This document shows positions 54,965 through 63,946 of a stretch of DNA of 64,000 nt, piece after piece. The stretch comes from Peteryoungia wuzhouensis (lineage in GTDB: Bacteria > Pseudomonadota > Alphaproteobacteria > Rhizobiales > Rhizobiaceae), in NCBI RefSeq assembly GCF_003205195.1, contig NZ_QJRY01000001.1:806001-870000 (forward strand). The letters are read 5' to 3'. Under the pieces are notes generated by a model. The model saw nothing but the letters and a program-made list of their open reading frames with translations. It did not search any database and was not told where the DNA came from. Position 1 is the first letter of the stretch, and the number at the start of each line of letters is the position of its first letter. Made by a program: the position numbers and the translations under genes.

Positions 54965-56444
54965 AACCAAGCTCCTGCAGAAAGCCCATCATCCGCGCTT
55001 CTGCCGCATCCCGCTCCGCCTGAAGCTCCACCAGTTTCTCCACCTCGACCGCGACATCCATTTCCGCCGCCTCTTCGCCCAGATGCACATAGCGGCTGAT
55101 ATTGAGGTTGAAATCGTTCGCCCCAATCTCGCTTGCCGGCACAACCCGCGCCAGCCGGTCCACATCGGCGAAATCGCCATAGGCCTTTGCCAGCGTCGCG
55201 ACATTGGCCTCCGACAGATGGTTCTGCGCCTTACCTTCGACAAAGTGCTCGGCGCCATTGACGATCAGAATCTGGCCCTGACGCGCCACCGACTTTTGCT
55301 TGCGCAGGATCAGGATGCAGGCCGGAATGCCCGCGCCATAAAACAGATTGGGCGCCAGCCCGACAACCGCCTCGATCAGATCGTCTTTGATCAGCCCCTC
55401 GCGGATCTTGCCCTCGGCCCCGCCGCGAAACAGCACACCATGCGGCAGCACCACGCCGCAGACGCCGTCTTCCTTCAGGCTCGCCACCATATGCTGCACA
55501 AAGGCGAGATCGCCATAGGATTTCGGCGGGCAGCCATAGCGGTCTCGGCCATAGGCGTCGCCCTTCGACCAGACATCATGGCCCCAGCTTTTCAGCGAAA
55601 ACGGCGGATTGGCCAGCACCCGGTCGAAGGTGCGGATGGCCTTCACGCTGTCACCCGTCAGATTTTTTGGCTCCAGTAGCGTATCGCCGCGCGCCACCTG
55701 CGCGTCGTCGATATCATGCAGGAACAGGTTCATCTGGCAGATGGCCCAGGTGTTGAGGTTCCGCTCCTGGCCAAACAGCGACAGGCTTTCGGGGTTCTTG
55801 CCCTGACGCTCCAGATGATGCACGGCTTCCAAGAGCATGCCGCCCGAGCCGCAGGTGGGGTCATAGATCGACATGCCTTCTTCGGGCTTCAGGCATTCGA
55901 CGATCAGCCGCACAACCATCTTCGGCGTATAGAACTCGCCACCCTTCTTGCCGGCATCATCGGCAAACTGCGCGATCAGATATTCATAGGCCTGGCCCAG
56001 CACATCCGGCTCGACATCGGAATTCCGCAGCCGATAAGTCTCGAAATGCTGCAGCAGCTTTTCCAGCATGGCATCCGGAAAGCGCTCCTTGTTGTTAAAA
56101 TCGACGTCCTGGAAGACGCCGCGCAGCTTCATGTTGGCGTCTTCAATGGCGCGGAAGGCGGCGTTCAGATGCGTGCCGATATCGGTCGTGTGCTTGCGCA
56201 CATCCTTCCAGAAATGGCCCTTGGGGATATCGAAGCGGTGCTCATCCGGATCAGCCGCGAGATCGGCATCATGATAACGCGCCAGCCGCTCCTCATACTC
56301 TTCCTCCCAGACATCCGAGAGGCGCTTGAAGAACAGAAGGCCGAAAATGTAGTGCTTGTAATCACCGGAATCGATCGATCCCCGCAGGATATCCGCCGCC
56401 CGCCAGAGATGGTTTTCCAGCTGCGCCAGGCTCAACGTCGTCAT
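54954..56444 (-). CDS. hsdM: Type I restriction adenine methyltransferase HsdM
   Basis: HsdM methylates adenine at the sites defined by HsdS. The 496-residue protein has the SAM motif DPTCGSGGM at 195-203 and the catalytic NPPF at 279-282. Its stop overlaps the hsdS ATG by 11 bases. This first gene of the operon shares its upstream gap with the divergent 56574 gene. Confidence 0.96.
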   Translation of the reverse strand: MTTLSLAQLENHLWRAADILRGSIDSGDYKHYIFGLLFFKRLSDVWEEEYEERLARYHDADLAADPDEHRFDIPKGHFWKDVRKHTTDIGTHLNAAFRAIEDANMKLRGVFQDVDFNNKERFPDAMLEKLLQHFETYRLRNSDVEPDVLGQAYEYLIAQFADDAGKKGGEFYTPKMVVRLIVECLKPEEGMSIYDPTCGSGGMLLEAVHHLERQGKNPESLSLFGQERNLNTWAICQMNLFLHDIDDAQVARGDTLLEPKNLTGDSVKAIRTFDRVLANPPFSLKSWGHDVWSKGDAYGRDRYGCPPKSYGDLAFVQHMVASLKEDGVCGVVLPHGVLFRGGAEGKIREGLIKDDLIEAVVGLAPNLFYGAGIPACILILRKQKSVARQGQILIVNGAEHFVEGKAQNHLSEANVATLAKAYGDFADVDRLARVVPASEIGANDFNLNISRYVHLGEEAAEMDVAVEVEKLVELQAERDAAEARMMGFLQELGYVA

Positions 56445-56573
56445 TTATACTCATCCCTCACTCAGCCGCAGGCCGATCCTACCAAATCGCTGCGCACCGG
56501 CAAATTATCTGGACATGCTCGACAAAGCGAATAGAAATTTCAGCACAATCTGTGGTCACACCCGAGGTGAATC

Positions 56574-57533
56574 TTGAGCGATATCAAACTGTTTCATTTT
56601 GGGGGTGCTGAGGTGACCGAGCTGCCGGGCACGGCCATGCAGGTGGAGAAGTCCCTGCAGGTGCTGTTTGAGGCCAATCTTGAGGCACTGCTCGGCATCC
56701 GCTTCCTGGCAACGGAGCATTCGACCGGTCCCGTGCATGGTGGCCGCATCGATACCCTCGGTCTGGACGAGGACAATTCGCCGGTCATCATCGAATACAA
56801 GCGCTCGGTGAACGAGAACGTCATCAACCAGGGCCTGTTCTATCTCGACTGGCTGCTCGACCACCGCAAGGAGTTCCAGTGGATGGTGATGGAGCGGCTT
56901 GGCGCTGATGCCGCCAATGCCGTCGAGTGGACCGCGCCGCGCCTCATCTGCATCGCCGGTGACTTCACCCGATACGACGAGCATGCGGTGAAGCAAATCG
57001 CGCGTAACATCGAACTGATCCGCTATCGCCGGTTCGGTGATGATCTGCTGATGCTGGAGCTCGTGCACGCGCCGAAGACGGCAAGCGTTAGCACGCGGCA
57101 GGCGCCGAAGACACTGCCGGCCACCCCCGGTGTCGCCGTGGAGGAGACCCCAGGCGAGGAAATCGACCCCTACTACACCAACCGACAGGCCTACCGCCTA
57201 TCGCAGTCATCCAGCGAGCTCCGCGACATCTTCGACGCCACCTACCAGTTCCTGGTCGGGCTCGGCGACGACGTGCAGGTGAAGGAGCTCAAGCAGTATA
57301 CCGCGTTCAAGCGGATCAAGAATTTCACCTGCCTACAGATCTATCCGCAGGCCCGCAGCATCGCTGCCTATGTCAGGCTTGATCCGTCAACCGTCGAGCT
57401 GGAGGAAGACTTCTCGCGCGACGTGACGAATATCGGGCATCACGGGACGGGCGATCTGGAAATCATGCTGAGGTCGATGGCTGACTTCGAGAAGGCGCAG
57501 CCGCTGTTGCGCCGGGCGTATGAGGGTGGGTGA
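56574..57533 (+). CDS. PD-(D/E)xK-like / DUF5655 domain protein
   Basis: The 319-residue product has an N-terminal nuclease-like region with D60 (GGRIDTLGLDEDNSPVIIEY) and E74-Y-K76, the D...ExK pattern of restriction-type nucleases. The C-terminus (~215-315) matches DUF5655 (YTAFKRIKNFTCLQIYPQAR, ending DLEIMLRSMADFEKAQPLL). Similar genes often appear beside restriction systems. It is divergent from hsdM. Activity is inferred from the motif. Confidence 0.8.
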   Translation: MSDIKLFHFGGAEVTELPGTAMQVEKSLQVLFEANLEALLGIRFLATEHSTGPVHGGRIDTLGLDEDNSPVIIEYKRSVNENVINQGLFYLDWLLDHRKEFQWMVMERLGADAANAVEWTAPRLICIAGDFTRYDEHAVKQIARNIELIRYRRFGDDLLMLELVHAPKTASVSTRQAPKTLPATPGVAVEETPGEEIDPYYTNRQAYRLSQSSSELRDIFDATYQFLVGLGDDVQVKELKQYTAFKRIKNFTCLQIYPQARSIAAYVRLDPSTVELEEDFSRDVTNIGHHGTGDLEIMLRSMADFEKAQPLLRRAYEGG

Positions 57534-57576
57534 AGCGGTTAAAGAGGCTCAAAACTCGGAAGATAAGGGGGATGGA

Positions 57577-58314
57577 ATGGATGATGTAATAAAGCTGCTG
57601 GAAGTAGCAGCATGGCCGACGGTTACCCTCATCGGATTGTTCATGTTGGGTCCGGGTGGATACCTGATGAAATTCGCTAAAACGCTCGGCGAGTCGTTGA
57701 GCAACTTCACGGTCGCGATCCCCGAGCTAAGGGACACGGCACTTCGCATGCGAAGCGATGTTGATACACTGGTTGCCACGGCAAGAAACGTTTCAACGGG
57801 TTTCTCCGAAGAGTATCGCGGCTTGGAGGAGCGGATCGACAAGCTTTCTAAGCGTATGTCAGATCAACTTTTTGAAGTTCGGGAGGTGCTTGATGACCTG
57901 GACAAATCCAAGCTAGTTGAAAGCCAAGAGGAATTGGAAAAGGCCTTCGATGGAGCCGCCATTGACGCGGTTGAAGATATTGCACTAGAGCCCGCCGAGG
58001 CTCAGTCACCGGACGATATGATGGATTCGTTGAAGCACGAATGGGACTCGCTCGCTGAAGCCTTGAAAGCCCGGCTAGGCAACCCAGAATACTTTGACAA
58101 ACGACAGATTGGCGCAATGGCTTCTCGGCTTTCGCACGGAAAGCGGCTAAATCCCATTACCAAGGAAGACGCCGAGCTTATTTCCGGCCTCCACTCTCAA
58201 TATAAGCGCTTCATCAGGTTGTCGGGATCAAAGGACGAGTGGCTCACTCCTGAGGTCTATCGCAGCTTTCTGGCTGGGGTTAAAACGGCATCTGACACGC
58301 TTCGTGGAGTGTAG
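57577..58314 (+). CDS. Membrane-anchored coiled-coil hypothetical protein
   Basis: The 245-residue product has a single N-terminal hydrophobic stretch (~8-35, WPTVTLIGLFMLGPGGYLMK) and a long helical region (EEYRGLEERIDKLSKRMSDQ and LFEVREVLDDLDKSK). The ATG at 57577 sits behind an AAGGGGGA ribosome site, 43 bases after the nuclease-like gene, so the two may be co-transcribed. I recognise no family. Confidence 0.7.
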   Translation: MDDVIKLLEVAAWPTVTLIGLFMLGPGGYLMKFAKTLGESLSNFTVAIPELRDTALRMRSDVDTLVATARNVSTGFSEEYRGLEERIDKLSKRMSDQLFEVREVLDDLDKSKLVESQEELEKAFDGAAIDAVEDIALEPAEAQSPDDMMDSLKHEWDSLAEALKARLGNPEYFDKRQIGAMASRLSHGKRLNPITKEDAELISGLHSQYKRFIRLSGSKDEWLTPEVYRSFLAGVKTASDTLRGV

Positions 58315-58434
58315 TCGCGAGTTTGCGCTCAGGCACGCACCGGCCACAGTGCCGGAGCGTTGCACCGTGGATTCGGCCACTCCCTCCGATCGCTATGAGA
58401 CAGTCCGCGCCACAGAGCGCCGACCAGTGTGACC

Positions 58435-58524
58435 GGAGAGGTGGCTGAGTGGTCGAAAGCAACGCACTCGAAATGCGGCATACTCACAAGGGTATCGTGG
58501 GTTCGAATCCCACCCTCTCCGCCA
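58435..58524 (+). tRNA. tRNA-Ser (anticodon CGA)
   Basis: A 90-base type II tRNA with CCA: acceptor GGAGAGG/CCTCTCC, anticodon loop CTCGAAA, a long variable arm (ATACTCACAAGGGTAT) and T arm GTGGGTTCGAATCCCAC. The gene is intact. It lies within the region that otherwise looks like a genomic island. Confidence 0.95.
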
Positions 58525-58671
58525 CAGTGAGCCCTTGGGATGCAAGGTTTCACTGCAAGCTGCAGATTTCTATCTATATTGGATGTTAGCGCTGAAGTCG
58601 GCTAGGGCCACACTTGAGGCACTTCCTGGCTATTTTTGGCGAGTGCGCCCTTCTCGGCTGGCACGAATGTG

Positions 58672-59040
58672 TCACGGGCAGAGAGTTTTAAGATTCTCGA
58701 TTGCCAACTGCACATGGGCGGGCGGCAGGGTCTTGGGAGGATTATTAGTCAGAAATTCCACGATAGCTTGTGCGAGCTGCGGAGAGATGAGTCCGCGATC
58801 CTGGGCGTCTCTCAGTTCGTGCGCAGGGAATGTGGTCAATCTGGAGCAGTCGAGAAAACATTCGTGAGTTAGGGCTTTGTGATCAGCCGCATTGAGCTGG
58901 AGCTGACCAACGCCATGCACTTGAGGCTTGGTATTGATCCAGAAAAACAAATTGTCCGCAGCGCAAATGCACAGCGTGATCTTGTCCTTTGCGGGACGCG
59001 CAAGGGCGGTATTGACTACGTATACCGACCCTAAGATCAC
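58672..59040 (-). CDS. Putative toxin paired with the Panacea antitoxin
   Basis: The 122-residue product follows the Panacea gene with a four-base overlap (GTGA), the usual layout for a toxin-antitoxin pair. It has a compact region (DKITLCICAADNLFFWINTK) and HECFLDCSRLTTFP, with a general look of small beta-barrel toxins, but I cannot match a family. The toxin role is inferred from linkage. Confidence 0.65.
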   Translation of the reverse strand: MILGSVYVVNTALARPAKDKITLCICAADNLFFWINTKPQVHGVGQLQLNAADHKALTHECFLDCSRLTTFPAHELRDAQDRGLISPQLAQAIVEFLTNNPPKTLPPAHVQLAIENLKTLCP

Positions 59041-59588
59041 AGGACACCGTAGACGGCGAATTCCCTCGCTTCTTCGATGATTTCATGCCGCGCAGGATTA
59101 TCCTGGTCAATCATTGCCTCATAATCCATCACGCCGTTGGCGGGAGCCTCAAGCCAAGAGCGCTCTTGATGGGTCAGGGTAGACAGCGCTCCGAAGTTAC
59201 GGCCTCTGCAAAACTGGATCGCTTCATCTAGGCATTCGATATCGCTCGCAGAGAGCACGCTCGTATCAGCGTCGCGTAGCGCATTAACCCTGGGCCAAGG
59301 CGCTTGAGCAACGGAGAAAGCCTTTGTCACTGCTTCCGGGTCGCCAGCGTTGTGGAGTCGGCCTTTTATAAAGTCATAGATGGTCGAGGGCACCGGACCA
59401 TTGGGCATGGCGATGAAGGTATCAGCCACGATCGGGCGCGCGTATCGGTTCAGATGATACTTCTCAGCGAAGAAGAGAATCTTTGCTGCGAAGAAGGCAG
59501 TGACGTCCGGCCAGCGCGACGCGATGTATGTCATCGCCTCCACACCTTTCTTCTCGTCAAACTGAAATCGCAGCATCATCTCTCTCAT
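59037..59588 (-). CDS. panA: Panacea-domain (DUF4065) antitoxin-like protein
   Basis: The 183-residue product matches the Panacea/DUF4065 domain (FFAAKILFFAEKYHLNRYAR, then VADTFIAMPNGPVPSTIYDF). Panacea proteins act as antitoxins against many different toxin partners. The start may be 59588 or the later ATG at 59576. It is the first gene of a two-gene unit, and the downstream gene starts on its stop codon. Confidence 0.85.
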   Translation of the reverse strand: MREMMLRFQFDEKKGVEAMTYIASRWPDVTAFFAAKILFFAEKYHLNRYARPIVADTFIAMPNGPVPSTIYDFIKGRLHNAGDPEAVTKAFSVAQAPWPRVNALRDADTSVLSASDIECLDEAIQFCRGRNFGALSTLTHQERSWLEAPANGVMDYEAMIDQDNPARHEIIEEAREFAVYGVL

Positions 59589-59807
59589 GCCTTGGCTATC
59601 TCATAGGAGTCTTTCCTCGTCATTAAGAATTTGGTGGCTCGCTTCGAATCTTCAATGCCGTGTCTATTGAGTCACGCTTGTGCGAGACGTGGCCGGATAA
59701 GCTTTAGCACCTCTGCAGGAGTGTCCTCCAGGTTCTAATTTGCGCCGATTGGAAGCCATACAGAGTCAGTTTCGGGAAAGTAGAGGTGACTGGCAGGCGA
59801 GCCAAAG

Positions 59808-60242
59808 TCACGAGGTTGCATAAACTACTGAAAGAATAACAAGATATAGGGCAACTGCACCCAGGAACCCTTTGATAAGGGCGAGCTGAAGTCCTTCCCT
59901 CTTTAGATACTTGTTAATAAGCGCTAATATCAATAGAACAGCCACAACGAGAGCGAGCTTGTCCCACCCATATTTACCGTATGCCATGGAGTAGGCAACC
60001 CCTGAAAATAGTATAATAATCTTCAGAATTATCTCAAAGAAGTTTTCGCGAATCAGCTTTGTTATCCAATTAGAGCCTTGGACCAGCTGGATTTTACGGA
60101 ATTTATTGAGCAGCTTATATTGATCTGTATCAGGCTCAGTTTTTTTTCCAACACCTTTCTCTGCGGCCAACATAGCAATTGCGAAAACAAAACATATTAT
60201 CGATAGAATGTATTTATTATTTATAATACTTACGAATTCCAT
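59808..60242 (-). CDS. AT-rich four-helix membrane protein
   Basis: From the ATG at 60242 (GGAG six bases upstream) the 144-residue product has hydrophobic stretches consistent with about four membrane helices (YILSIICFVFAIAMLA, EIILKIIILFSGVAYSMAYG, LALVVAVLLILALI and LGAVALYLVILSVVYA). The frame is open to 60413, but that part differs in composition. The base composition is clearly AT-rich compared with neighbours, suggesting recent transfer. Function is unknown. Confidence 0.65.
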   Translation of the reverse strand: MEFVSIINNKYILSIICFVFAIAMLAAEKGVGKKTEPDTDQYKLLNKFRKIQLVQGSNWITKLIRENFFEIILKIIILFSGVAYSMAYGKYGWDKLALVVAVLLILALINKYLKREGLQLALIKGFLGAVALYLVILSVVYATS

Positions 60243-60802
60243 TAGATGCTCCATATTTCTATCTGAATTGGGTATCGGGCACTTCTTAAAATTTCGCTGC
60301 CCGCTTGAATAAAATTTACCGAGTGCCGCGACAGATTGCGTTTCAGTTTCGTCTTCAACGTGCAGGGATAAACCTTGGCACCCCTCTAAGGGCGTCCTAC
60401 GCGTGACCTTCATTATCGTTTGGAGGTCACATGGCGACGATCCGGACGCTCAGAGGACGCTGACCATGTTCCTGGCGAACTCCAGCTGAATGCATGGTGG
60501 AACATGCGGTTCAAATCGACGAAGAAGATAGCCGGTCGAGGACATGAGGCGGCGTCACCAATTGGCACTGATTTGTCGTATTAGCGCCAACCCCAAGCCC
60601 AAAATTGCGCCAGGAAAAGTCGTTGCATTCGCATTTATCATCATTGACATTTCACTGAATGATTGTGCACCTATGCCGTGCGAAGCGATGACATACCGTT
60701 CAATGACTGTAATGCAGAATCCTGGGTTACCTTCAAACTATTCGGCTTTTCTCTCGGTTCTCCAGAAGCTTAACGGCTTAACGTCTTAACTGAGAAAAGC
60801 TG
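60243..60802. other. Non-coding stretch before the helicase-nuclease gene
   Basis: No gene is supported here. The frame 60544-60789 encodes an unremarkable 81 residues without a ribosome site or domain. Near the right end are three CTTAAC repeats with an 8-base period (listed separately). The promoter of the helicase gene should lie in this stretch. Confidence 0.5.
60769..60791 (+). repeat. Triple 8-bp direct repeat CTTAAC(G/T)N
   Basis: Three consecutive units start at 60769, 60777 and 60785 (CTTAACGG, CTTAACGT, CTTAACTG). They end 11 bases before the helicase ATG and overlap the expected ribosome site region. They could be a regulatory element or a slippage-prone repeat. Confidence 0.6.
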
Positions 60803-63800
60803 ATGTCCCTTCTGCTGCGAACGATCTCTGCAATGCCGAGCGGACGAACGACGAGTGAGCTGCTTGCTCTCCTTGATGTCGATTTCGATCCCAGGATGCG
60901 GGCTTCGATCTATGCTGAAATTGCCGCCCTTTCAGAAGCAGGCAAGATCTCCAAGGGCCGCGATGGCCGCTGGCGTGCGGTCTCTGCCATCCGTCCCATA
61001 CCTTCCGCCAGAAGTGGCCCAGGCGAACCATCCGGTGCCGGAGTTCTGCAGGCAGCACCTGCAGTCTTTCTCAGCCTCTCCCAAGATGGCGATCTGCCTG
61101 AGCCAACTGATGCACCGAATGCGCCTGAGCCTGCGGCGTTGCTACGTTATTACCGCTCAGCTCTTCGTTCCGATCCACGCGGCGCAATTTCTCAGGCTGA
61201 AGATCGCCATGGGGTTCAATTTCATCTCATAACGGGATCAGGTCCCCTTACCGGCGACGATGGGCAAGGCATCCAGGTCAAGATCGGGCTTAATGACCTC
61301 TCTGACGAGTTCAGGAAGGCATTGCTCAAACGTGAAGCCAACGAACAGACGATGGCAGTCGGCTGGCCCATCGCGGTCAGCCAGACCAAAGGCGCTCCGG
61401 TCATCTGGCCGATAGGACTGATCAGCGCGGACTGGGTGCGCACCGAGACACATCTGGAGCTGACCATCGACGCTGATGATGTTCTGGTCAATCCTGACTG
61501 GCTCAAAGGGGCAGCACGTAGTGAGCGATGGACTGAAAAAGCTCTTCGCGAAGTTTTCAGTCAACCGGAAGGCACCGGTCTGCCGCTCGACGACTTTTTA
61601 GCTCGACTGAAGGAGGCAGTGGGCGGCAGCTTCAAGGGAAAGCTTACAGGCCGTGGCCTCGCAACAGAGCTCGATCCAGCTCAACCTGGAATCTACAACA
61701 TCGCCGGCATCTTTCTGCCAACTGATAGCACATTCACTGCTGGAGCTGTTCGTGATCTCGACCGCATTGCGGCATGGAGCCAAGACGAGCTCTCTAGAAC
61801 GGCTCTTGCGCCAATCCTTGGCCTAAAGAGCTCGGTTGAGCCCACACCCGCCGCAGCGGTCAACACAGGACCGCTCAACCGCGAACAGATTGCAGCAGTT
61901 GAGAAAGCGCTGGGCTCCAGCCTCACGGTCGTCACAGGCCCCCCGGGGACCGGCAAGAGCCAAGCAATCGTCTCGATGGTGGCATCTATCCTCAATGCGG
62001 ACGGATCTGTCCTCGTGGCGTCGAAGAACCATCAAGCCCTCGATGCGGTTGAAGAGCGGCTACGCGGCATTGCCAACGACGTGCCATTTATTGTTCGGAC
62101 ACTCGATCCGGCTCGGGACTTGGATTTGTCATTCAACGCAGTCCTGACGGAATTGATTAGGGAGCCGAGTAGGTCCGGTCGTGCACCAGATCTAATTGCC
62201 CGTGCGAAGCTTGCTACTACCGCTAGGTTGAGGGCAGACGCGCTTCAGACGATTGATGAGATTGGTCGCCTGCGATGCCACATTGCAGATCTTATAGAGC
62301 GCCTCGAGGCCCGTCGCGAGGCGGAACCTGATCCGTCTGAAGCGCCATCAGCTGCCGCACGCGTTTCCATCTTCACCCGACTGCTCGAAGTGCTCAAGCG
62401 GCTCATTGGGAGAAAAAGTGCTGCCATCGTTAACGATGATCCGGCAGCCGAAGGCGCTTCGGACGAGATGCTGAAGAAGCATCTTGCCAAGCTTCAGCAG
62501 GAATGTGAGCGCCTTGGCGCGCCAGAGGATCCGGTTTCGCTAACGGCTGAGATTGCGGAACTGGTGCAGTCGATCATGCCGCGGGTTCTGCTCCAAAGGA
62601 CGGTGCTGACCGAGGCTGAAAGACAGGAATTGGGTGAGGAGCACGCAAACCTTGAGCTGGCTCAACTGACCGGCCCCTTACGTCCTGAGTTGGCCCGGAA
62701 GGTCGTTAATCACCGCCCGCTTTGGCTTGCGTCGGTCCTCGGTGCTCCAAAGCGCATTCCGCTGGCGGCGGGGCTTTTCGACTTGGTCATTTTTGATGAA
62801 GCCAGTCAGTGCGATGTCGCTTCAGCGCTGCCACTTTTCGCGCGCGCCAAGCGCGCTGTTGTTGTGGGTGACAATAAGCAGCTGTCTTTCATCAGTCAGC
62901 TGGGGATCGCCCATGACCGCAACCTCATGCAGGCGCAAGGTCTGCCAATCGGCTCGATGGGCCGCTTCGCACAAAGCCGGCAATCGTTGTTCGACTTGGC
63001 GAACCTGACTCCGGGGGCGTCAAAGGTCATGTTGCGCGACCAATACCGTTCAGCAACTGATATCGTCGAATACATCAACGAAGCATTCTACGGCGGAAAG
63101 CTGCGTGTCGCTGGCGACCAACAGAGGCTGAAGGCGCCCGCTGGATTGAAACCTGGAATCGCCTGGAAGGACGTTCCTTCTCCGTCGACGCCCATGTCGA
63201 CAAATGTGAATTTGGCCGAAGTTTCTGCCATCACGGATCACCTGAAGCTCTTGCTTCTCACTGAAGCATATTCTGGCACGGTTGGCGTTATTGCGCCTTT
63301 CCGACCTCAGGTGCAGGCACTGAGCGACGCAATACATGCGGCAATCCCTGAGCAAGTGATTGAAAAGGCCGATCTACGAATTGGAACAGTGGATAGCTTC
63401 CAAGGGCAGGAACGTGACCTGATCCTGTTCTCACCCTGCCTCGGACCATCCAGCGCCATGTCTGCCGTTTCCTTTGTCCAGAAAGACTGGCGCCGGCTGA
63501 ACGTAGCGATCAGTCGTGCGCGCGCGGTTGCCCACGTGTTCGGGGACCTCAGCTACGCTCGATCTGGCAAAGTCAGCAGCCTTCAGAAGCTAGCAAGGAT
63601 TGCAACCGAACCTCGAAAGAGGGTCGCAGAGAGCACGTTTGACAGCAAGTGGGAATGGCGTGTGTTCAACGCCCTAAAAGAGAAGGGACTTGAACCCATC
63701 CCGCAATTCGAGATTGCCGGCCGCAGGCTCGACTTCGCACTGTTCGGGAGAGGCGAGATCAAGCTCGACCTAGAGATCGACGGACGCCATTGGCACGCCG

Positions 63801-63946
63801 ACACAGATGGAAAACGCAAACTCGCCGATCACTGGCGAGACAAGCAGCTTCAATCACTTGGATGGCGCGTTCAGCGCTTCTGGGTCGACGAGCTAGAAAA
63901 GGATTTGGAGGGATGCATTGAGCGCGTCAAACAACAGCTTTCGTAA
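60803..63946 (+). CDS. SF1 helicase fused to a C-terminal Vsr/DUF559-like nuclease
   Basis: The 1047-residue protein has a winged-helix-like N-terminus (RTTSELLALLDVDFDPRMRA). A UPF1-like SF1 helicase follows, with Walker A GPPGTGKS at 379-386, motif II VIFDEAS at 662-668, motif III VVVGDNKQL, motif V TVDSFQGQERDL and motif VI RLNVAISRARAVAHV. The last ~110 residues form a restriction-type nuclease of the DUF559/Vsr class (RRLDFALFGRGEIKLDLEID, E991, HWH at 996-998, and GWRVQRFW). Such helicase-nuclease fusions occur in defence islands. The target is unknown. Confidence 0.88.
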   Translation: MSLLLRTISAMPSGRTTSELLALLDVDFDPRMRASIYAEIAALSEAGKISKGRDGRWRAVSAIRPIPSARSGPGEPSGAGVLQAAPAVFLSLSQDGDLPEPTDAPNAPEPAALLRYYRSALRSDPRGAISQAEDRHGVQFHLITGSGPLTGDDGQGIQVKIGLNDLSDEFRKALLKREANEQTMAVGWPIAVSQTKGAPVIWPIGLISADWVRTETHLELTIDADDVLVNPDWLKGAARSERWTEKALREVFSQPEGTGLPLDDFLARLKEAVGGSFKGKLTGRGLATELDPAQPGIYNIAGIFLPTDSTFTAGAVRDLDRIAAWSQDELSRTALAPILGLKSSVEPTPAAAVNTGPLNREQIAAVEKALGSSLTVVTGPPGTGKSQAIVSMVASILNADGSVLVASKNHQALDAVEERLRGIANDVPFIVRTLDPARDLDLSFNAVLTELIREPSRSGRAPDLIARAKLATTARLRADALQTIDEIGRLRCHIADLIERLEARREAEPDPSEAPSAAARVSIFTRLLEVLKRLIGRKSAAIVNDDPAAEGASDEMLKKHLAKLQQECERLGAPEDPVSLTAEIAELVQSIMPRVLLQRTVLTEAERQELGEEHANLELAQLTGPLRPELARKVVNHRPLWLASVLGAPKRIPLAAGLFDLVIFDEASQCDVASALPLFARAKRAVVVGDNKQLSFISQLGIAHDRNLMQAQGLPIGSMGRFAQSRQSLFDLANLTPGASKVMLRDQYRSATDIVEYINEAFYGGKLRVAGDQQRLKAPAGLKPGIAWKDVPSPSTPMSTNVNLAEVSAITDHLKLLLLTEAYSGTVGVIAPFRPQVQALSDAIHAAIPEQVIEKADLRIGTVDSFQGQERDLILFSPCLGPSSAMSAVSFVQKDWRRLNVAISRARAVAHVFGDLSYARSGKVSSLQKLARIATEPRKRVAESTFDSKWEWRVFNALKEKGLEPIPQFEIAGRRLDFALFGRGEIKLDLEIDGRHWHADTDGKRKLADHWRDKQLQSLGWRVQRFWVDELEKDLEGCIERVKQQLS

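Noticed and set aside
60544..60789. 81-codon frame before the helicase gene
   Set aside because: No ribosome site or domain, and its end falls in the octamer repeats.
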